From assembly GCA_023301765.1 (NCBI GenBank), contig JALZUC010000019.1, positions 1-64,000 of the forward strand: a stretch of DNA of 64,000 nt. Reading direction: 5' to 3'. This DNA comes from Akkermansiaceae bacterium (GTDB lineage: Bacteria > Verrucomicrobiota > Verrucomicrobiia > Verrucomicrobiales > Akkermansiaceae). Both the position numbers and the translations under genes were made by a program. The notes under the pieces were generated by a model, which was not told where the DNA came from, made no database searches, and saw only the letters and a list, made by a program, of their open reading frames with translations. This document shows positions 1-9,632 of this stretch, one piece after another (within the stretch, counting starts at the first letter, position 1; each line of letters starts with the position of its first letter).

Positions 1-281
1 CCCACTATTTCATGAAATTCCCGCCAATGGTGTTGACCTGTGAGTAGGGCAAACCGACTAGGTGTGCAGATGCCGGATGAGCTGTGCCCATCTGAAAAAG
101 ACATACCGCGATTAGCCAAACGGTCAATATTAGGGGTTTGTATTTTCGCATCCGGGTTTCCATAAGAAACGTCAGCCACCCCCATGTCATCGGCATAGAG
201 AATGACGATATTGGGTTTATCTGATGCCTCCACAGCTATTACAAGCAGGCAACTGACAAATAATTTTATAAGGTGATTCAT
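1..281 (-). CDS. Sulfatase, N-terminal part (runs off the left edge)
   Basis: Reading the minus strand from the ATG at 279-281 gives an uninterrupted frame to the window edge, about 93 residues. It begins with a short hydrophobic signal peptide ([20 protein letters not shown]), followed by the sulfatase opening [13 protein letters not shown] (metal-binding Asp pair), then [12 protein letters not shown] and the formylglycine motif CTPSR followed by FALLTGQ. These are the canonical N-terminal signatures of the Cys-type sulfatase family (alkaline phosphatase superfamily), which hydrolyse sulfate esters in the periplasm or outside the cell, often on algal or host polysaccharides. The substrate cannot be told. 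The gene is divergent from the thioredoxin-like gene at 610. The stop codon lies outside the window. Confidence 0.9.
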   Translation of the reverse strand, partial: MNHLIKLFVSCLLVIAVEASDKPNIVILYADDMGVADVSYGNPDAKIQTPNIDRLANRGMSFSDGHSSSGICTPSRFALLTGQHHWREFHEIV

Positions 282-609
282 GTGCATATACTTAAGGTGA
301 TCGCGTTTAATGTAATACGTAGTATGCACTCTCTAAATTACAAAGCTATTGTTTGATCTGATTTTTTAAAAAAAACTCGGAATTAGCGCTGGATTAATTC
401 CAGCGGGCGCAATTGATAACTCATCAATTAAATGTGATTCCCCCTATCAGGAGGTGCAAAAGATCATTAAATTTAACCCCATACTTCAGCAATTCATAAA
501 ATCATAATTACTAGTAAATAGTTAGATGTTCAAATATCCGCCAAAAATGATAATTTACTGGTAATACAGATGTTTGCACGACTAATGTAGCAACATCCGA
601 ACATTTTTT
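282..609. other. AT-rich divergent intergenic region with a hairpin
   Basis: This 328-bp gap separates the divergent sulfatase and thioredoxin-like genes, so it must hold both promoters, but no clear -35/-10 pair could be assigned. It contains a perfect 7-bp inverted repeat with a 5-nt loop (CGCTGGA / TCCAGCG) at 387-405 and a weaker one, TTGAT-N5-ATCAA, just after it. No U-tract follows, so a terminator is unlikely. No tRNA or coding remnant was seen. Confidence 0.4.
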
Positions 610-1605
610 ATGAAAAACTCATCTATTAAATTATTATTTTTATCCTGCATGTGCCTAGGCTCTCAGATAGCACTTGTAAATGCACAAGAGAAGGAGGGGC
701 TAACCTCAATTAAAGGTAAAATCGTCCTGCCCACGGTAATCCCGAAGGGGATCAATATGGAGGGGCTATCGCTCAAAGGGGCTGAAGTCATTCTCCGAGG
801 ATCTAATCGAGTTCCTCGTAAACCGAGAGCTGCTAATTGGAAAGAGCTGACCTCTGAAGAAAAAAAGGCATGGGATGAGGCCTTTATTAAAACAAACGCC
901 TACGCTATTTACGAAAAAAGTGTGAAAACAGCCATAGCGAACCGTTTTAAAACAACAACTACGCTTGATGAAAATGGTAACTTTTCCTTTGAAGGGATTA
1001 AGCCAGCTTGGTACCAGTTAACATTGACAGTCTCACCTCCAAACATACCAGTGCCTTATGATGATCAAGACTTTAGCTATTGCAGAGCCTATTTAATCAA
1101 GCAGTTTTTTGTCAAAGATATCAGTAGACCATTACAAATGGGCACTATGAGACCTAATCTCAAAAACGTGCCTATGGTAGGTGATATGGCAGCTGACTTC
1201 ACCATGTTAGATTATGAGGGTAACAGCTTAAAACTATCTGACTTCCGGGGCAAGCACGTGCTATTTGATTGTTGGGCAACATGGTGCGGCCCTTGTATCG
1301 CTCAAATGCCTTACTTAGAAGCAGTGTCAGAAAAACACGGCAGTGATAATTTTATCACGATCGGAATCAATGTTGATGAAAAAATCGATGATGCAAAAGC
1401 CTACCTCAAAAAGAAAGCCTCTCACTATAAGCAGGTTTATGCCGGTGATCTTAAGCTCCACGAAGCGATGAGTAATGCCTACGGCATTGAGAGTATACCT
1501 GCTATCTGGCTGATAGGCCCTGATGGTAAGATTCTCGCGAGAGATCTCAAGGGTGATAATATTGCCAAAGAGGTAGAGAAAGCTCTAGGAGCAGCTAAAA
1601 AGTAG
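610..1605 (+). CDS. Secreted TlpA-like thioredoxin-fold protein
   Basis: The 331-residue protein starts with a signal peptide (about residues 1-25, ending at VNAQ). Residues about 30-170 form a beta-rich region that opens with TSIKGKIVLP and contains TTTLDENGNFSFEGIKP, the pattern of carboxypeptidase-regulatory-like (Cna-B type) domains. Residues about 190-325 are a TlpA/ResA/AhpC-TSA-type thioredoxin domain with the redox motif WCGPC at about 225-229 and the cis-proline segment ESIPAIWLI. Such proteins act in the periplasm as thiol-disulfide reductases or membrane-associated redox partners; the specific client is unknown. It is monocistronic, with an intrinsic terminator 28 bp downstream. 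Family assignment is firm, the N-terminal domain name is inference. Confidence 0.9.
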   Translation: MKNSSIKLLFLSCMCLGSQIALVNAQEKEGLTSIKGKIVLPTVIPKGINMEGLSLKGAEVILRGSNRVPRKPRAANWKELTSEEKKAWDEAFIKTNAYAIYEKSVKTAIANRFKTTTTLDENGNFSFEGIKPAWYQLTLTVSPPNIPVPYDDQDFSYCRAYLIKQFFVKDISRPLQMGTMRPNLKNVPMVGDMAADFTMLDYEGNSLKLSDFRGKHVLFDCWATWCGPCIAQMPYLEAVSEKHGSDNFITIGINVDEKIDDAKAYLKKKASHYKQVYAGDLKLHEAMSNAYGIESIPAIWLIGPDGKILARDLKGDNIAKEVEKALGAAKK

Positions 1606-1632
1606 TCTTACAAGTCACTACATAATAATTTC

Positions 1633-1670
1633 AACCGCCTGTATGATTTTATAATCAAGGCGGTTTTTTT
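1633..1670 (+). terminator. Intrinsic terminator of the TlpA-like gene
   Basis: The arms AACCGCC and GGCGGTT flank a 17-19 nt loop and are followed by a run of T. It sits directly after the stop codon at 1605. Confidence 0.8.
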
Positions 1671-1797
1671 TACCTCAGGGCCAGCTTTGATAGCGCACTG
1701 GTGAATGGTTACTCCTTAGCGTTAAGGATATTCTTGATAAAAAACACCAGCATAACTAGTATATATATTTATTACACATTTCACACTGACTATTAGA

Positions 1798-4515
1798 ATG
1801 AACTCAAAATCAATAATTTCATCCCTTCATCTTATTGGGATTCTCATTATCACTACATGTGATTTTACTCATGCGCAATTAAACGATGAATATAAGCACG
1901 TAGATATTAAGCAGTTTAGTCTACCAGATGGTCTAGAAGTTACTCTTTGGGCAAAATCTCCAATGTTTTTTAACCCAACAAACATGGACGTTGATTACAA
2001 AGGCCGCATCTGGGTGGCTGAGGGTAGAGGCTACCGCGCGTTTAGAAATAAATTTACCAGTAAATACGCTAAACATGGAGATAGAATCATGGTTCTAGAA
2101 GATAGCGATCAAGACGGAGCCGCAGATAAAAGCCATGTTTTTGTACAAGATAAGCAACTGATCGCCCCACTCGGTCTCGCAGTAATAGATAACAAAGTAG
2201 TCGTCTCCCAGCCGCCATCAATCATCGTCTACCATGATGTGAATCGCGATGGAGTGTTTGATTCTAGTGTAGACAAAAAAGAAGAACTACTAACTGGTTT
2301 TGGAGGTAATGATCATGACCACTCACTGCACGCTGTGCACACAGGACCCAGTGGCCAGTGGTACTTTAACTCCGGTAATGCTGGTACGCATGTGATTAAA
2401 GATAAGGAGGGCTTCACTATCAGGGTCGGAAGCTCATATAGAGCAGGTTCGCCTTCTGTTACTAGAAAAGGACCTAACCAAGGAGGCCAGACAGGCCTCG
2501 TCAGCGATGATGGCCACGTCTATGTGGGGTCTGTAGCACTGCGTATGAACTCAGATGGCACCGGCCTCCGAGTAATAGGCCATAACATGCGTAACAGCTA
2601 TGAGGAGACTGTTACCTCGTTTGGCGACGTATTTCAAAATGACAATGATGACCCCCCAGCCTGCCGCACTACATGGTTAATGGAATATGGAAACATGGGA
2701 TTTGCCTCAGATGACGGCTCCCGTACTTGGCTGAGCGAGCGGCGCCCTGGCCAACACCTCTCAGATGCACACTGGCGGCAAGATGACCCTGGTAAAATAC
2801 CAGCAGGTGATATCTATGGAAATGGATCACCCACAGGGATTTGTTTCTATGAAAATGGAGCTCTGGATAATAAATGGGAGGGACTACTGCTCTCATGCGA
2901 GGCAGCACGTAATGTAGTATTTGGATATCTCCCTAAAATACAGGGTGCTGGCTTTTCACTAGAGCGGTTTGATTTTTTTAAGATTGCAGAGACCGCCCAA
3001 AAAGTAGCTGGAGAAGCTGACCCTAACAGCTTCCGCCCCTCTGATGTCACCGTAGGAGCTGATGGCTGTATCTACGTAGCGGACTGGTATGACCCAGGTG
3101 TAGGTGGACATAAAACAGATGATAAAACTTACTCTGGAGCTATTTACCGTATCGCCCCTAAAGGATCATTGGTAAAAACCCCTCAAATAGACCTAAGTAC
3201 AACTGAAGGCCAGCTAGCAGCTATGAAGAGCCCTGCTAATAATGTGAGAAACAATGGATTCACCCGCCTGAAATCAGCCAGTAAAGGCCTCAGTGCAGCT
3301 AAAACTCTGCTCTCTGAGGAATTGGACTTTTTTAAAGCCCGCGGTATCTGGCTATTAAGTCAGATGGGTGAAGAGGGTATTCTTGAGGTGGAGAAATTCA
3401 TGGCGAAAACCGATAACACCCAGCTACGTATCACCTGTTACAGGGCACTTCGTTTCGTAGACCATGATGTCTTAGCTATGGCCAAGACATTCTCTAAGGA
3501 TCCAGATATCTCTATGAGAAGAGAAGTTGCGTTATCTTTGCGTAATTATAGCTGGGAAGAAGTAGGCGAAATCATTCTAGACCTAGCCTCTCAGTATGAC
3601 GGCAAAGACAGGTGGTATCTGGAAGCCATAGGAACTGCTGCCACCAACAAAGAAAACCAGCTTTATGCAGAGTTAGTAAAGAGCTATGATAAAATATCAC
3701 CAGCCAAGTGGCCTATAGCGATGGCAAGACTAGCATGGAGATTACACCCAGATGCGTCTGTAGAGGCCCTCAAGTCAAGAGCGCTTGATAACTCCTTACC
3801 TCTGAACTTACGCAAAGAAATGCTCACTGCACTCGGCTACATCCCTACCGAAGATGCAGCTATGGCCATGGTATCCATCGCAGAACAAGGGCCAAAAGAT
3901 TCAGCGATGCTCTCTAGATGGTGGTTAAATAGCCTTAGTTCAGGTAAATGGAGCGCTTTCAAAAAACAGATGAAAGGTTTGGATAAAAAGCTTAATGAAC
4001 TATCTCATAAAGAAAACTATATCGTGCCTAATACGGGCCCCGCTCTTACCAAGCCATCAATCAAAGAGGTCATAGCACTAACTGGAGACGCTAAAAGGGG
4101 GGCGGCTACTTCCGCTCGTTGTTACATGTGCCATATGATAGACGGCCAAGGTGTCGATTTTGGACCTAATCTAACGCAGTGGGCCATAGGCAGATCTATT
4201 GAAAATATATCAGATGCCATTATTAACCCGGATTCCGGAGTAGCCCATGGCTATGATGGTACCACTGTGAAGATGAAATCAGGAAATAGAATTGAAGGTA
4301 TCAGCCTCTCAGGCGGAGGGAAGGCAAAGCGACTAGTTATACGCGTCATGGGTGGTGGCGAGGTATCTATCCACCCTAAAGATATCGCTAAACGCCAGGA
4401 ACTAGAGCGTTCGTTAATGATGTCAGCCGGTCAGCTAGGCCTTAGCTCTCAAGACGTAGCTGATATAGCTGCCTACCTCAAAGAGCTAGCAAAGAAGAGT
4501 AGCGAGCCAAAATAA
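1798..4515 (+). CDS. PVC-type membrane-bound dehydrogenase with C-terminal heme-binding domain
   Basis: The 905-residue protein has a signal peptide (to about residue 26). Residues about 35-460 match the PVC-specific putative membrane-bound dehydrogenase domain (TIGR02604-like, beta-propeller related to glucose/sorbosone dehydrogenases), with repeats such as FNPTNMDVDYKGRIWVAEGRG and DVTVGADGCIYVADWYDP. Residues about 480-740 are alpha-helical HEAT-like repeats. The C-terminus (about 755-900) is a cytochrome-c-like domain of the TIGR02603 type with the heme site CYMCH at 775-779. The three-part architecture is typical of Planctomycetes and Verrucomicrobia, where such proteins are thought to oxidise sugars or related polyols in the periplasm and pass electrons to the heme; this substrate role is inferred, not shown. 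The length is usual for the family. Confidence 0.93.
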   Translation: MNSKSIISSLHLIGILIITTCDFTHAQLNDEYKHVDIKQFSLPDGLEVTLWAKSPMFFNPTNMDVDYKGRIWVAEGRGYRAFRNKFTSKYAKHGDRIMVLEDSDQDGAADKSHVFVQDKQLIAPLGLAVIDNKVVVSQPPSIIVYHDVNRDGVFDSSVDKKEELLTGFGGNDHDHSLHAVHTGPSGQWYFNSGNAGTHVIKDKEGFTIRVGSSYRAGSPSVTRKGPNQGGQTGLVSDDGHVYVGSVALRMNSDGTGLRVIGHNMRNSYEETVTSFGDVFQNDNDDPPACRTTWLMEYGNMGFASDDGSRTWLSERRPGQHLSDAHWRQDDPGKIPAGDIYGNGSPTGICFYENGALDNKWEGLLLSCEAARNVVFGYLPKIQGAGFSLERFDFFKIAETAQKVAGEADPNSFRPSDVTVGADGCIYVADWYDPGVGGHKTDDKTYSGAIYRIAPKGSLVKTPQIDLSTTEGQLAAMKSPANNVRNNGFTRLKSASKGLSAAKTLLSEELDFFKARGIWLLSQMGEEGILEVEKFMAKTDNTQLRITCYRALRFVDHDVLAMAKTFSKDPDISMRREVALSLRNYSWEEVGEIILDLASQYDGKDRWYLEAIGTAATNKENQLYAELVKSYDKISPAKWPIAMARLAWRLHPDASVEALKSRALDNSLPLNLRKEMLTALGYIPTEDAAMAMVSIAEQGPKDSAMLSRWWLNSLSSGKWSAFKKQMKGLDKKLNELSHKENYIVPNTGPALTKPSIKEVIALTGDAKRGAATSARCYMCHMIDGQGVDFGPNLTQWAIGRSIENISDAIINPDSGVAHGYDGTTVKMKSGNRIEGISLSGGGKAKRLVIRVMGGGEVSIHPKDIAKRQELERSLMMSAGQLGLSSQDVADIAAYLKELAKKSSEPK

Positions 4516-4570
4516 TCGCCCTTCTCTGAGCCAGTTACACATGGGCTATGCCGTTTCTCTAAAACATACT

Positions 4571-4610
4571 AAAAAAGCCAACAAGGATAATACCTTGTTG
4601 GCTTTTTTAA
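4571..4610. terminator. Bidirectional intrinsic terminator
   Basis: A perfect 10-bp stem (GCCAACAAGG / CCTTGTTGGC) with a 6-nt loop is flanked by A6 on one side and T6 on the other. It lies between the convergent dehydrogenase and L,D-transpeptidase genes and can serve both. Confidence 0.9.
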
Positions 4611-4626
4611 TGAGAAGTTGCAAGAA

Positions 4627-5256
4627 TTAGAAATTCCACATTTTGCCTTTTTCAGCATCTTGGAATACTTTCTGACTCTTCATGTAGGACGCTGGAGGGT
4701 TAGGTAAACTGGAGTCATCTAGGCGAGGTAGACTCTTACCCACTGTAGCATCCCAAGGCTGTGAAGTAGCTACATTCACCTTTGTGCCTACGCTAAGGAT
4801 ATCAAAGGCTTTACGCGCAGTATTAAGCGGCATGCGCACACAGCCAGCGGTGCATGGGAACGGCTTTACAAAGCCCCAGTGCATGCCGTAAGCAGGACTG
4901 TAAAAGGACATCCAATACGTCATCGGGTAGCCACGTCCTGGCTCGCTCTGGCGACGGCGGAATTTAGTCTTAGCTGTGATGCGGTGGGTGCCTTGAGGAG
5001 TAGGTGTAGCAGATTTCCCCACAGCCACTGGGCTAGCTAGAAGCACTTTATCACCCTCTAGAATATACATCTTCTGAGCAGAGGTACTGATGGCCACACG
5101 TACCGCTGAGCGGTTAGTAGGCTGCGTAACAGGAGGATCAAATGAAAATGCACTACCAGATGAGGAGCTTTTCGGATTAACGGTACTACAAGAACTTAGG
5201 ACAGAGGCAGCAATAGTGAGCGCTGTAGCTGTAATAATTTGGGCTATTTTATTCAT
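4627..5256 (-). CDS. L,D-transpeptidase (YkuD family) lipoprotein
   Basis: The start was set at 5256 because it gives a clean lipoprotein signal (MNKIAQIITATALTIAASVL then lipobox LSSC, Cys23) and is preceded by an AAGGGGG ribosome site; a longer open frame to 5409 lacks these and its extra part covers a pseudogene. Residues about 50-175 are the YkuD domain: the histidine of MHWGF (126) and the nucleophile motif TAGCVRMP (Cys139, Arg141), the family's (S/T)xGC(I/V)R signature. Such enzymes form 3-3 peptidoglycan cross-links or attach proteins to peptidoglycan at the cell envelope. The family's usual HG before the Cys is AG here, which is tolerated in other members. Confidence 0.9.
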   Translation of the reverse strand: MNKIAQIITATALTIAASVLSSCSTVNPKSSSSGSAFSFDPPVTQPTNRSAVRVAISTSAQKMYILEGDKVLLASPVAVGKSATPTPQGTHRITAKTKFRRRQSEPGRGYPMTYWMSFYSPAYGMHWGFVKPFPCTAGCVRMPLNTARKAFDILSVGTKVNVATSQPWDATVGKSLPRLDDSSLPNPPASYMKSQKVFQDAEKGKMWNF

Positions 5257-5380
5257 GACCCCCTTAGTTCTCATATATCTGAAAAAAAGGCAACCCATCT
5301 CACTTTCAAGAATTAAAATAACCCTGAAACCCCTACCAGTTAGGAGTCCAGGGTCATATAAGTTTGGGCGCTCAACTCCG

Positions 5381-5721
5381 AAGTTTTTACCTCTACGCGC
5401 CTCATCCAAACACGATTATCATCCATTAATTCATATCAGAATCCAGCATAAGGGTTACCGTTGGTTCGCTTGCCCACTTCTTAATTCTACGGGAATGGCC
5501 GTGGGGACTCGCGAGAACCTGCAGGGACTAGATCTGAATCGTGATTAATTACAAAGGACAATTATAGAGGTTCGTAGACATGTAAGCTGGTTAGAGAATC
5601 AGCCTATGCCAGATATTTTTTATCTCTTCATGAGGAGGCTGCGTATATTCGTGGTAGTTGCAGTGTGTGGCTGGATGACGTTTCAGATGTAGCATTGGTA
5701 GGTTCTAATCGTAGTAAGTAG
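5381..5721 (+). pseudogene. Decayed M14-family zinc carboxypeptidase
   Basis: Translation of 5447-5548 gives RWFACPLLNSTGMAV then GTRENLQGLDLNRD, the signature of M14 peptidases (PLLNPTG...TREN...GvDLNRDY). It is cut by a TAA at 5546-5548. Reading through the stop, the same frame continues EVRRHVSWLENQP and DIFYL, as intact homologs do (T-EV-x2-H-x-WLE-x-Q). Near 5620-5626 the match jumps by one base into the next frame, giving LSLHEEAAY where the family has LSLHED. The upstream HxxE zinc-ligand segment is missing, probably deleted. Stop, frameshift and deletion together show a dead gene. The left limit is approximate and the right limit is the stop of the second frame. Identification is by remembered motif order, not by search. 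Confidence 0.75.
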
Positions 5722-5799
5722 CTCTAATTAAGTGACCTCATCAAGGTGGTGCAGAGCATATTGTAGTTGGCTAAAGAAGTTATTTGTTGAAGTGCTATT

Positions 5800-5892
5800 A
5801 TGTCACGTATAGCCATAGCCAAATTTAACTTGCTCTTAACCATGCTACTGGTGCTAACACTCACTGAGTCATCAGCGCATGGATTATCATAG
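5800..5892 (+). other. Orphan 30-codon frame that is a near-perfect signal peptide
   Basis: ATG at 5800 opens MSRIAIAKFNLLLTMLLVL then TLTESSAHG and stops at 5890-5892. It has the charged start, hydrophobic core and A-x-A-like end of a Sec signal peptide but no mature protein. The likeliest reading is the 5' remnant of a lost secreted gene beside the M14 pseudogene; a genuine micropeptide is possible. The remaining bases up to 6034 show no recognisable gene. Confidence 0.45.
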
Positions 5893-6034
5893 ATCTGTAT
5901 ATTTAAACTAAGTCGAGACTTGACGTTTACCTTACAGGATATACATTGTATTCACAGCAAGGTGGACGTTGTATTTATATGTCTAATTATAGAATCTTGT
6001 GCACTAACAGAGTAACAACCTACGCATCGAAAAA

Positions 6035-9000
6035 ATGAATACTAAGACGAAAAAGGAAGTCAGAAAAAGTAGCTTTAGAGGGCAACATAATGGTTTCGCC
6101 CTTATTGCGACTATTTCGATCATGGTGCTTCTTGTGCTGATCGCTTTGGCTATGCTCTCCCTCTCCACCATCACATTGAGGACTGAGAGCTCAAACCAAG
6201 TTGTAGACAAAGCCCGACAGAATGCACGTATGTCACTGATGATGGCAATTGCTCAGCTGCAGTCACTTAGTGGCCCTGATACTAGAGTTACAGCTAGCTC
6301 TAGGCTTCAATCTGAAACCAATGTAGCAGCTACTGGAGTCTGGCGTAGCTGGGAGGGTATAGACCGTGACGGTGTAGGCCGACCTACGGTACCTAACTAT
6401 AATTTAAAGAATATCACAGGGGATCCCTCTGATGAGCCCAGTGCAGCTGGATCAGATGGTCGATTTCTCGGTTGGTTAGCTTCTACCAATGTTACGCCCT
6501 CTACAACAGATTTGAGCGATTTCTCAAAAACTGCAAATGATGATTTTATCTTATTACTTGGTGACGGCTCAGTAGATGACACTGAAGATCACGTCTATAT
6601 GAAACCAACTTACCTCAGTGAGGAAAATGGCGCTATAGCTTGGTGGACCAGTGGAAATAGTCAAAAAGCTACCATCAAGGCAGATCGTGTAGAAACACCA
6701 GATAATACAGTAGCGTGGCAAGAACGAGTCCGCTCAAACGGACAGGCTGATGCTGAAATTTTCGGCCTTGCCGAAGTCAATAACTTGCCTGCTGGATCAT
6801 CCATACCGACTACAAATACATTAAAACTTGTAGATGGGTCTGCCGAAGTGCGTAAATTCCATGACCTTACTACATTCAGTAGAGGTCTCCCCATTAACGT
6901 TGCTACCGGAGGGTGGAAAAAAGACATTTCCTTACTCTCAGAACAATACCAATCTTTACCAAGCTCCGGTCTTCCTTCCTACACTAGAGCGCCTGGTATA
7001 GGCCAAACTTTCACCAAATCAGAAGGCGATGGCACAGTTGGTAACCAGCCAACAGATGCACTGCTCTACCCGTGGGGTAGGTATAAAACTAGATGGCCAT
7101 TTGCTTTTGGCCAAACTCCTCCAATCTGCTCTTGGGCCAGCTTAGTAGATTATGCACGCCAATATAAAGTGCTCTCCAGCACAAGTGCTAGTCTCACAAA
7201 AATGCCACCACACACTGCGAGCGCTGGTCAGAATGACCGTTTTGAGTTCCAAGAACAAGTAAGACGACTGCCTGTCCTCGCCCGTTTGCAATGGATATAT
7301 TCACTCTGCTCTGAACAAGTTAATCCAGCTATTCCTAGTCAAGAATACAGAGTAGGCATCATGGTTACCCCTGTCGTCACATTCTGGAATCCTTATAATG
7401 TGGAACTTGATATGACTGGTATCAGCATTAAAATCACAGGCCATGGAATCGCTCCCTTAAGCTTTTCATTTGACGTAAATGGGAGAATCTTAGAATTAAC
7501 TCCATTAAGAAAGATATTGGATGTAGGTCTTACAGGGGCAGATAGAGGTATTGATCTGGATATTAACTCAACTGTTAGTCTAGCACCTGGGGCGACGCAA
7601 ATATTTAGTATTGCTAGTAACAATGTATTAAACGGACAAGATCCAAACAATGCTGCCGCTAGTAATAAAGTTAATCTAACACCTGGATACACACCAGGAG
7701 GAGGAGTACGCTACTACCAAGTCCGGCACATTAACCAAGATAGCAACCAAGAAGTAAGGGCTGCTGCTGGTGATAATTTTGCTATTGCAGGAGTAGGATA
7801 TGGCAATGAGGGGAGCGGTAGTATTGGTATATGGCTTGATATGACAATCAACGGTGCTACCCACCACCAACGTATGGCTTACCGAGATAGTGAGCTAGGA
7901 GGTTCCGATATTACAGAACTGCTCTATCCCTCTCTAACTGAAAGAGCGTCTGTAACCCAGATTGCTGATATTTCTGGAAACGGACTAAATACCCGCGCAT
8001 TCGCTAGTTCGGTCTTTGGTTATCGGATGGCTACCCCAGTATCATCAGATATGAAACATGCGCACCTTCTTAGCAAAGGTATGTTACAAACTAACCCTCT
8101 AACTTATTATGCTGAGGTTGGTAACCAAGACGATGAGGTTACCCCCACTAGCATGGCCAATTCAGGTGTCTTCCACCCCATCAATGCTCCCTATGATTTT
8201 GCCTTCCAAGATGTCAATGGATGGAATGACACCCAATTTTTACCACAGTTTGAGAGCGGTACTAATAGTAGCTACATCGTCTCAGGTCTTGGAGCTGCAG
8301 ATGGCCTTACTCGATGTGTGATGGCAGAACTACCTACTAGACCACTACAAAGTTTAGCACAGTTGCAGCATTGGGATGCTAGGAATAACAACCCCATTCC
8401 TCCGTTTCAGTTTAACATCATAGGTAATGGCTCAGCCCACCCCCTTTTCGCCCCAGACCAAATAGAAATACCCACGATAGTTAACAATGGTATGGTTAAC
8501 GATGATACATTTATCCTTAATCATGTGCTGTTTGATGATTGGTTTGTCTCCTCCATAGCGCCAGATCTGGTAGATTTCGGAACCACTGAAAATCGTGACC
8601 TTGAAACTGTGTATGAAGAACACGTAAACGGCACTCAGCCTCTCCCAAATCGCTTTTACTTACCTGCTAATGGCGCAGACGCCACCTCCATAGCGTCAGA
8701 GCAAAATTCACAAACAAACCTCTATACATATGAAACAATTGCTTCGGAACTGGAAATAGACGGCGCGTTTAATGTTAACTCCGTATCGCTGGATGCCTGG
8801 AGAGCTATACTACGTCATAGCCGCGGTAATGAGGTTCCTTACCTAACTCGTAATGGAGCAACTGATTCTGACTCCGCTGCTACTTTCCCATATCCAAGAA
8901 CTTCTATTGCAGGTGACCAAGCCAGTAGCTCTGGTTCATTAGAGTCCAACGCTACGAATAGTAGTGCCGTGCATTTTGCTGGCTATAAAGATTTAACAGA

Positions 9001-9580
9001 GGTTCAAATCGATACTTTAGCGGAAGAAATAGTTAGTGAAATTCGTAAACGTGGCCCATTCCTCTCATTCTCTGAATTTGTTAACCGCCAGCTTACCACT
9101 GATAAGGACCTTGCGCTGGCTAGTACTATTCAGAAAGCATTAGATAACTTATCAGAAAGGGGTAATTCACCAGAAAACCCTTACACTGAAATCCAGGCAA
9201 TTGCACCTAATATCACATCCGTGCCTCCAGGAAACACTGATTATAAATTCCCAGAAGCGGCATTTGGATCCTCTGCATTTGGAGTTCCTGGCTGGATTCG
9301 CCAAGCGGATATTTTAACTCCTCTGGCACCGATCATGACTGTTCGTGATGATTCATTTACAATCCGTGCTTATGGTGATGTGAGAGATACCAATGACTCC
9401 AGTATTATACTCGCCTCAGCATGGTGTGAAGCAACACTACAACGCCAAGCTGAATATAATGATCCTACAGATGATAAAACTATAGATCCTTATGGGCAGG
9501 CTACATCCGACCTGAATAAGCGTTATGGTAGAAAATATAAAATCGTAGCATTTCGCTGGCTAAATGAGGGGGAAATATAA
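6035..9580 (+). CDS. Verru_Chthon cassette protein A-like, PilX-type N-terminus
   Basis: The 1181-residue protein starts with a short basic leader, then HNGFALIATISIMVLLVLI, a class III-like prepilin/PilX hydrophobic helix at about residues 18-45 that follows a Gly-Phe processing-like site. The rest (about 60-1175) is a long exported region rich in Asn, Thr and Ser with few charged clusters. This matches the Verru_Chthon cassette protein A family (TIGR02600), found in many copies in Verrucomicrobia, usually with prepilin-like partners B, C and D. Here the B, C and D partners are absent; the only neighbour is the secreted protein at 9633. The function is unknown; assembly by a type II/type IV pilus-like machine is inferred from the N-terminus. 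Pfam-type catalytic motifs were not seen. Confidence 0.8.
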   Translation: MNTKTKKEVRKSSFRGQHNGFALIATISIMVLLVLIALAMLSLSTITLRTESSNQVVDKARQNARMSLMMAIAQLQSLSGPDTRVTASSRLQSETNVAATGVWRSWEGIDRDGVGRPTVPNYNLKNITGDPSDEPSAAGSDGRFLGWLASTNVTPSTTDLSDFSKTANDDFILLLGDGSVDDTEDHVYMKPTYLSEENGAIAWWTSGNSQKATIKADRVETPDNTVAWQERVRSNGQADAEIFGLAEVNNLPAGSSIPTTNTLKLVDGSAEVRKFHDLTTFSRGLPINVATGGWKKDISLLSEQYQSLPSSGLPSYTRAPGIGQTFTKSEGDGTVGNQPTDALLYPWGRYKTRWPFAFGQTPPICSWASLVDYARQYKVLSSTSASLTKMPPHTASAGQNDRFEFQEQVRRLPVLARLQWIYSLCSEQVNPAIPSQEYRVGIMVTPVVTFWNPYNVELDMTGISIKITGHGIAPLSFSFDVNGRILELTPLRKILDVGLTGADRGIDLDINSTVSLAPGATQIFSIASNNVLNGQDPNNAAASNKVNLTPGYTPGGGVRYYQVRHINQDSNQEVRAAAGDNFAIAGVGYGNEGSGSIGIWLDMTINGATHHQRMAYRDSELGGSDITELLYPSLTERASVTQIADISGNGLNTRAFASSVFGYRMATPVSSDMKHAHLLSKGMLQTNPLTYYAEVGNQDDEVTPTSMANSGVFHPINAPYDFAFQDVNGWNDTQFLPQFESGTNSSYIVSGLGAADGLTRCVMAELPTRPLQSLAQLQHWDARNNNPIPPFQFNIIGNGSAHPLFAPDQIEIPTIVNNGMVNDDTFILNHVLFDDWFVSSIAPDLVDFGTTENRDLETVYEEHVNGTQPLPNRFYLPANGADATSIASEQNSQTNLYTYETIASELEIDGAFNVNSVSLDAWRAILRHSRGNEVPYLTRNGATDSDSAATFPYPRTSIAGDQASSSGSLESNATNSSAVHFAGYKDLTEVQIDTLAEEIVSEIRKRGPFLSFSEFVNRQLTTDKDLALASTIQKALDNLSERGNSPENPYTEIQAIAPNITSVPPGNTDYKFPEAAFGSSAFGVPGWIRQADILTPLAPIMTVRDDSFTIRAYGDVRDTNDSSIILASAWCEATLQRQAEYNDPTDDKTIDPYGQATSDLNKRYGRKYKIVAFRWLNEGEI

Positions 9581-9632
9581 TCGAGATTTCTTGTATTGTA
9601 ATATTTTTTTAACCAGTATCAGCACAGTTCAT

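Noticed and set aside
5-196. A 63-codon minus-strand frame at the left edge
   Set aside because: It is out of frame with the sulfatase reading that carries the CTPSR motif and starts at 281.
5090-5548. A 152-codon plus-strand open frame
   Set aside because: Its first half is antisense to the L,D-transpeptidase gene; only its end is meaningful and belongs to the M14 pseudogene.
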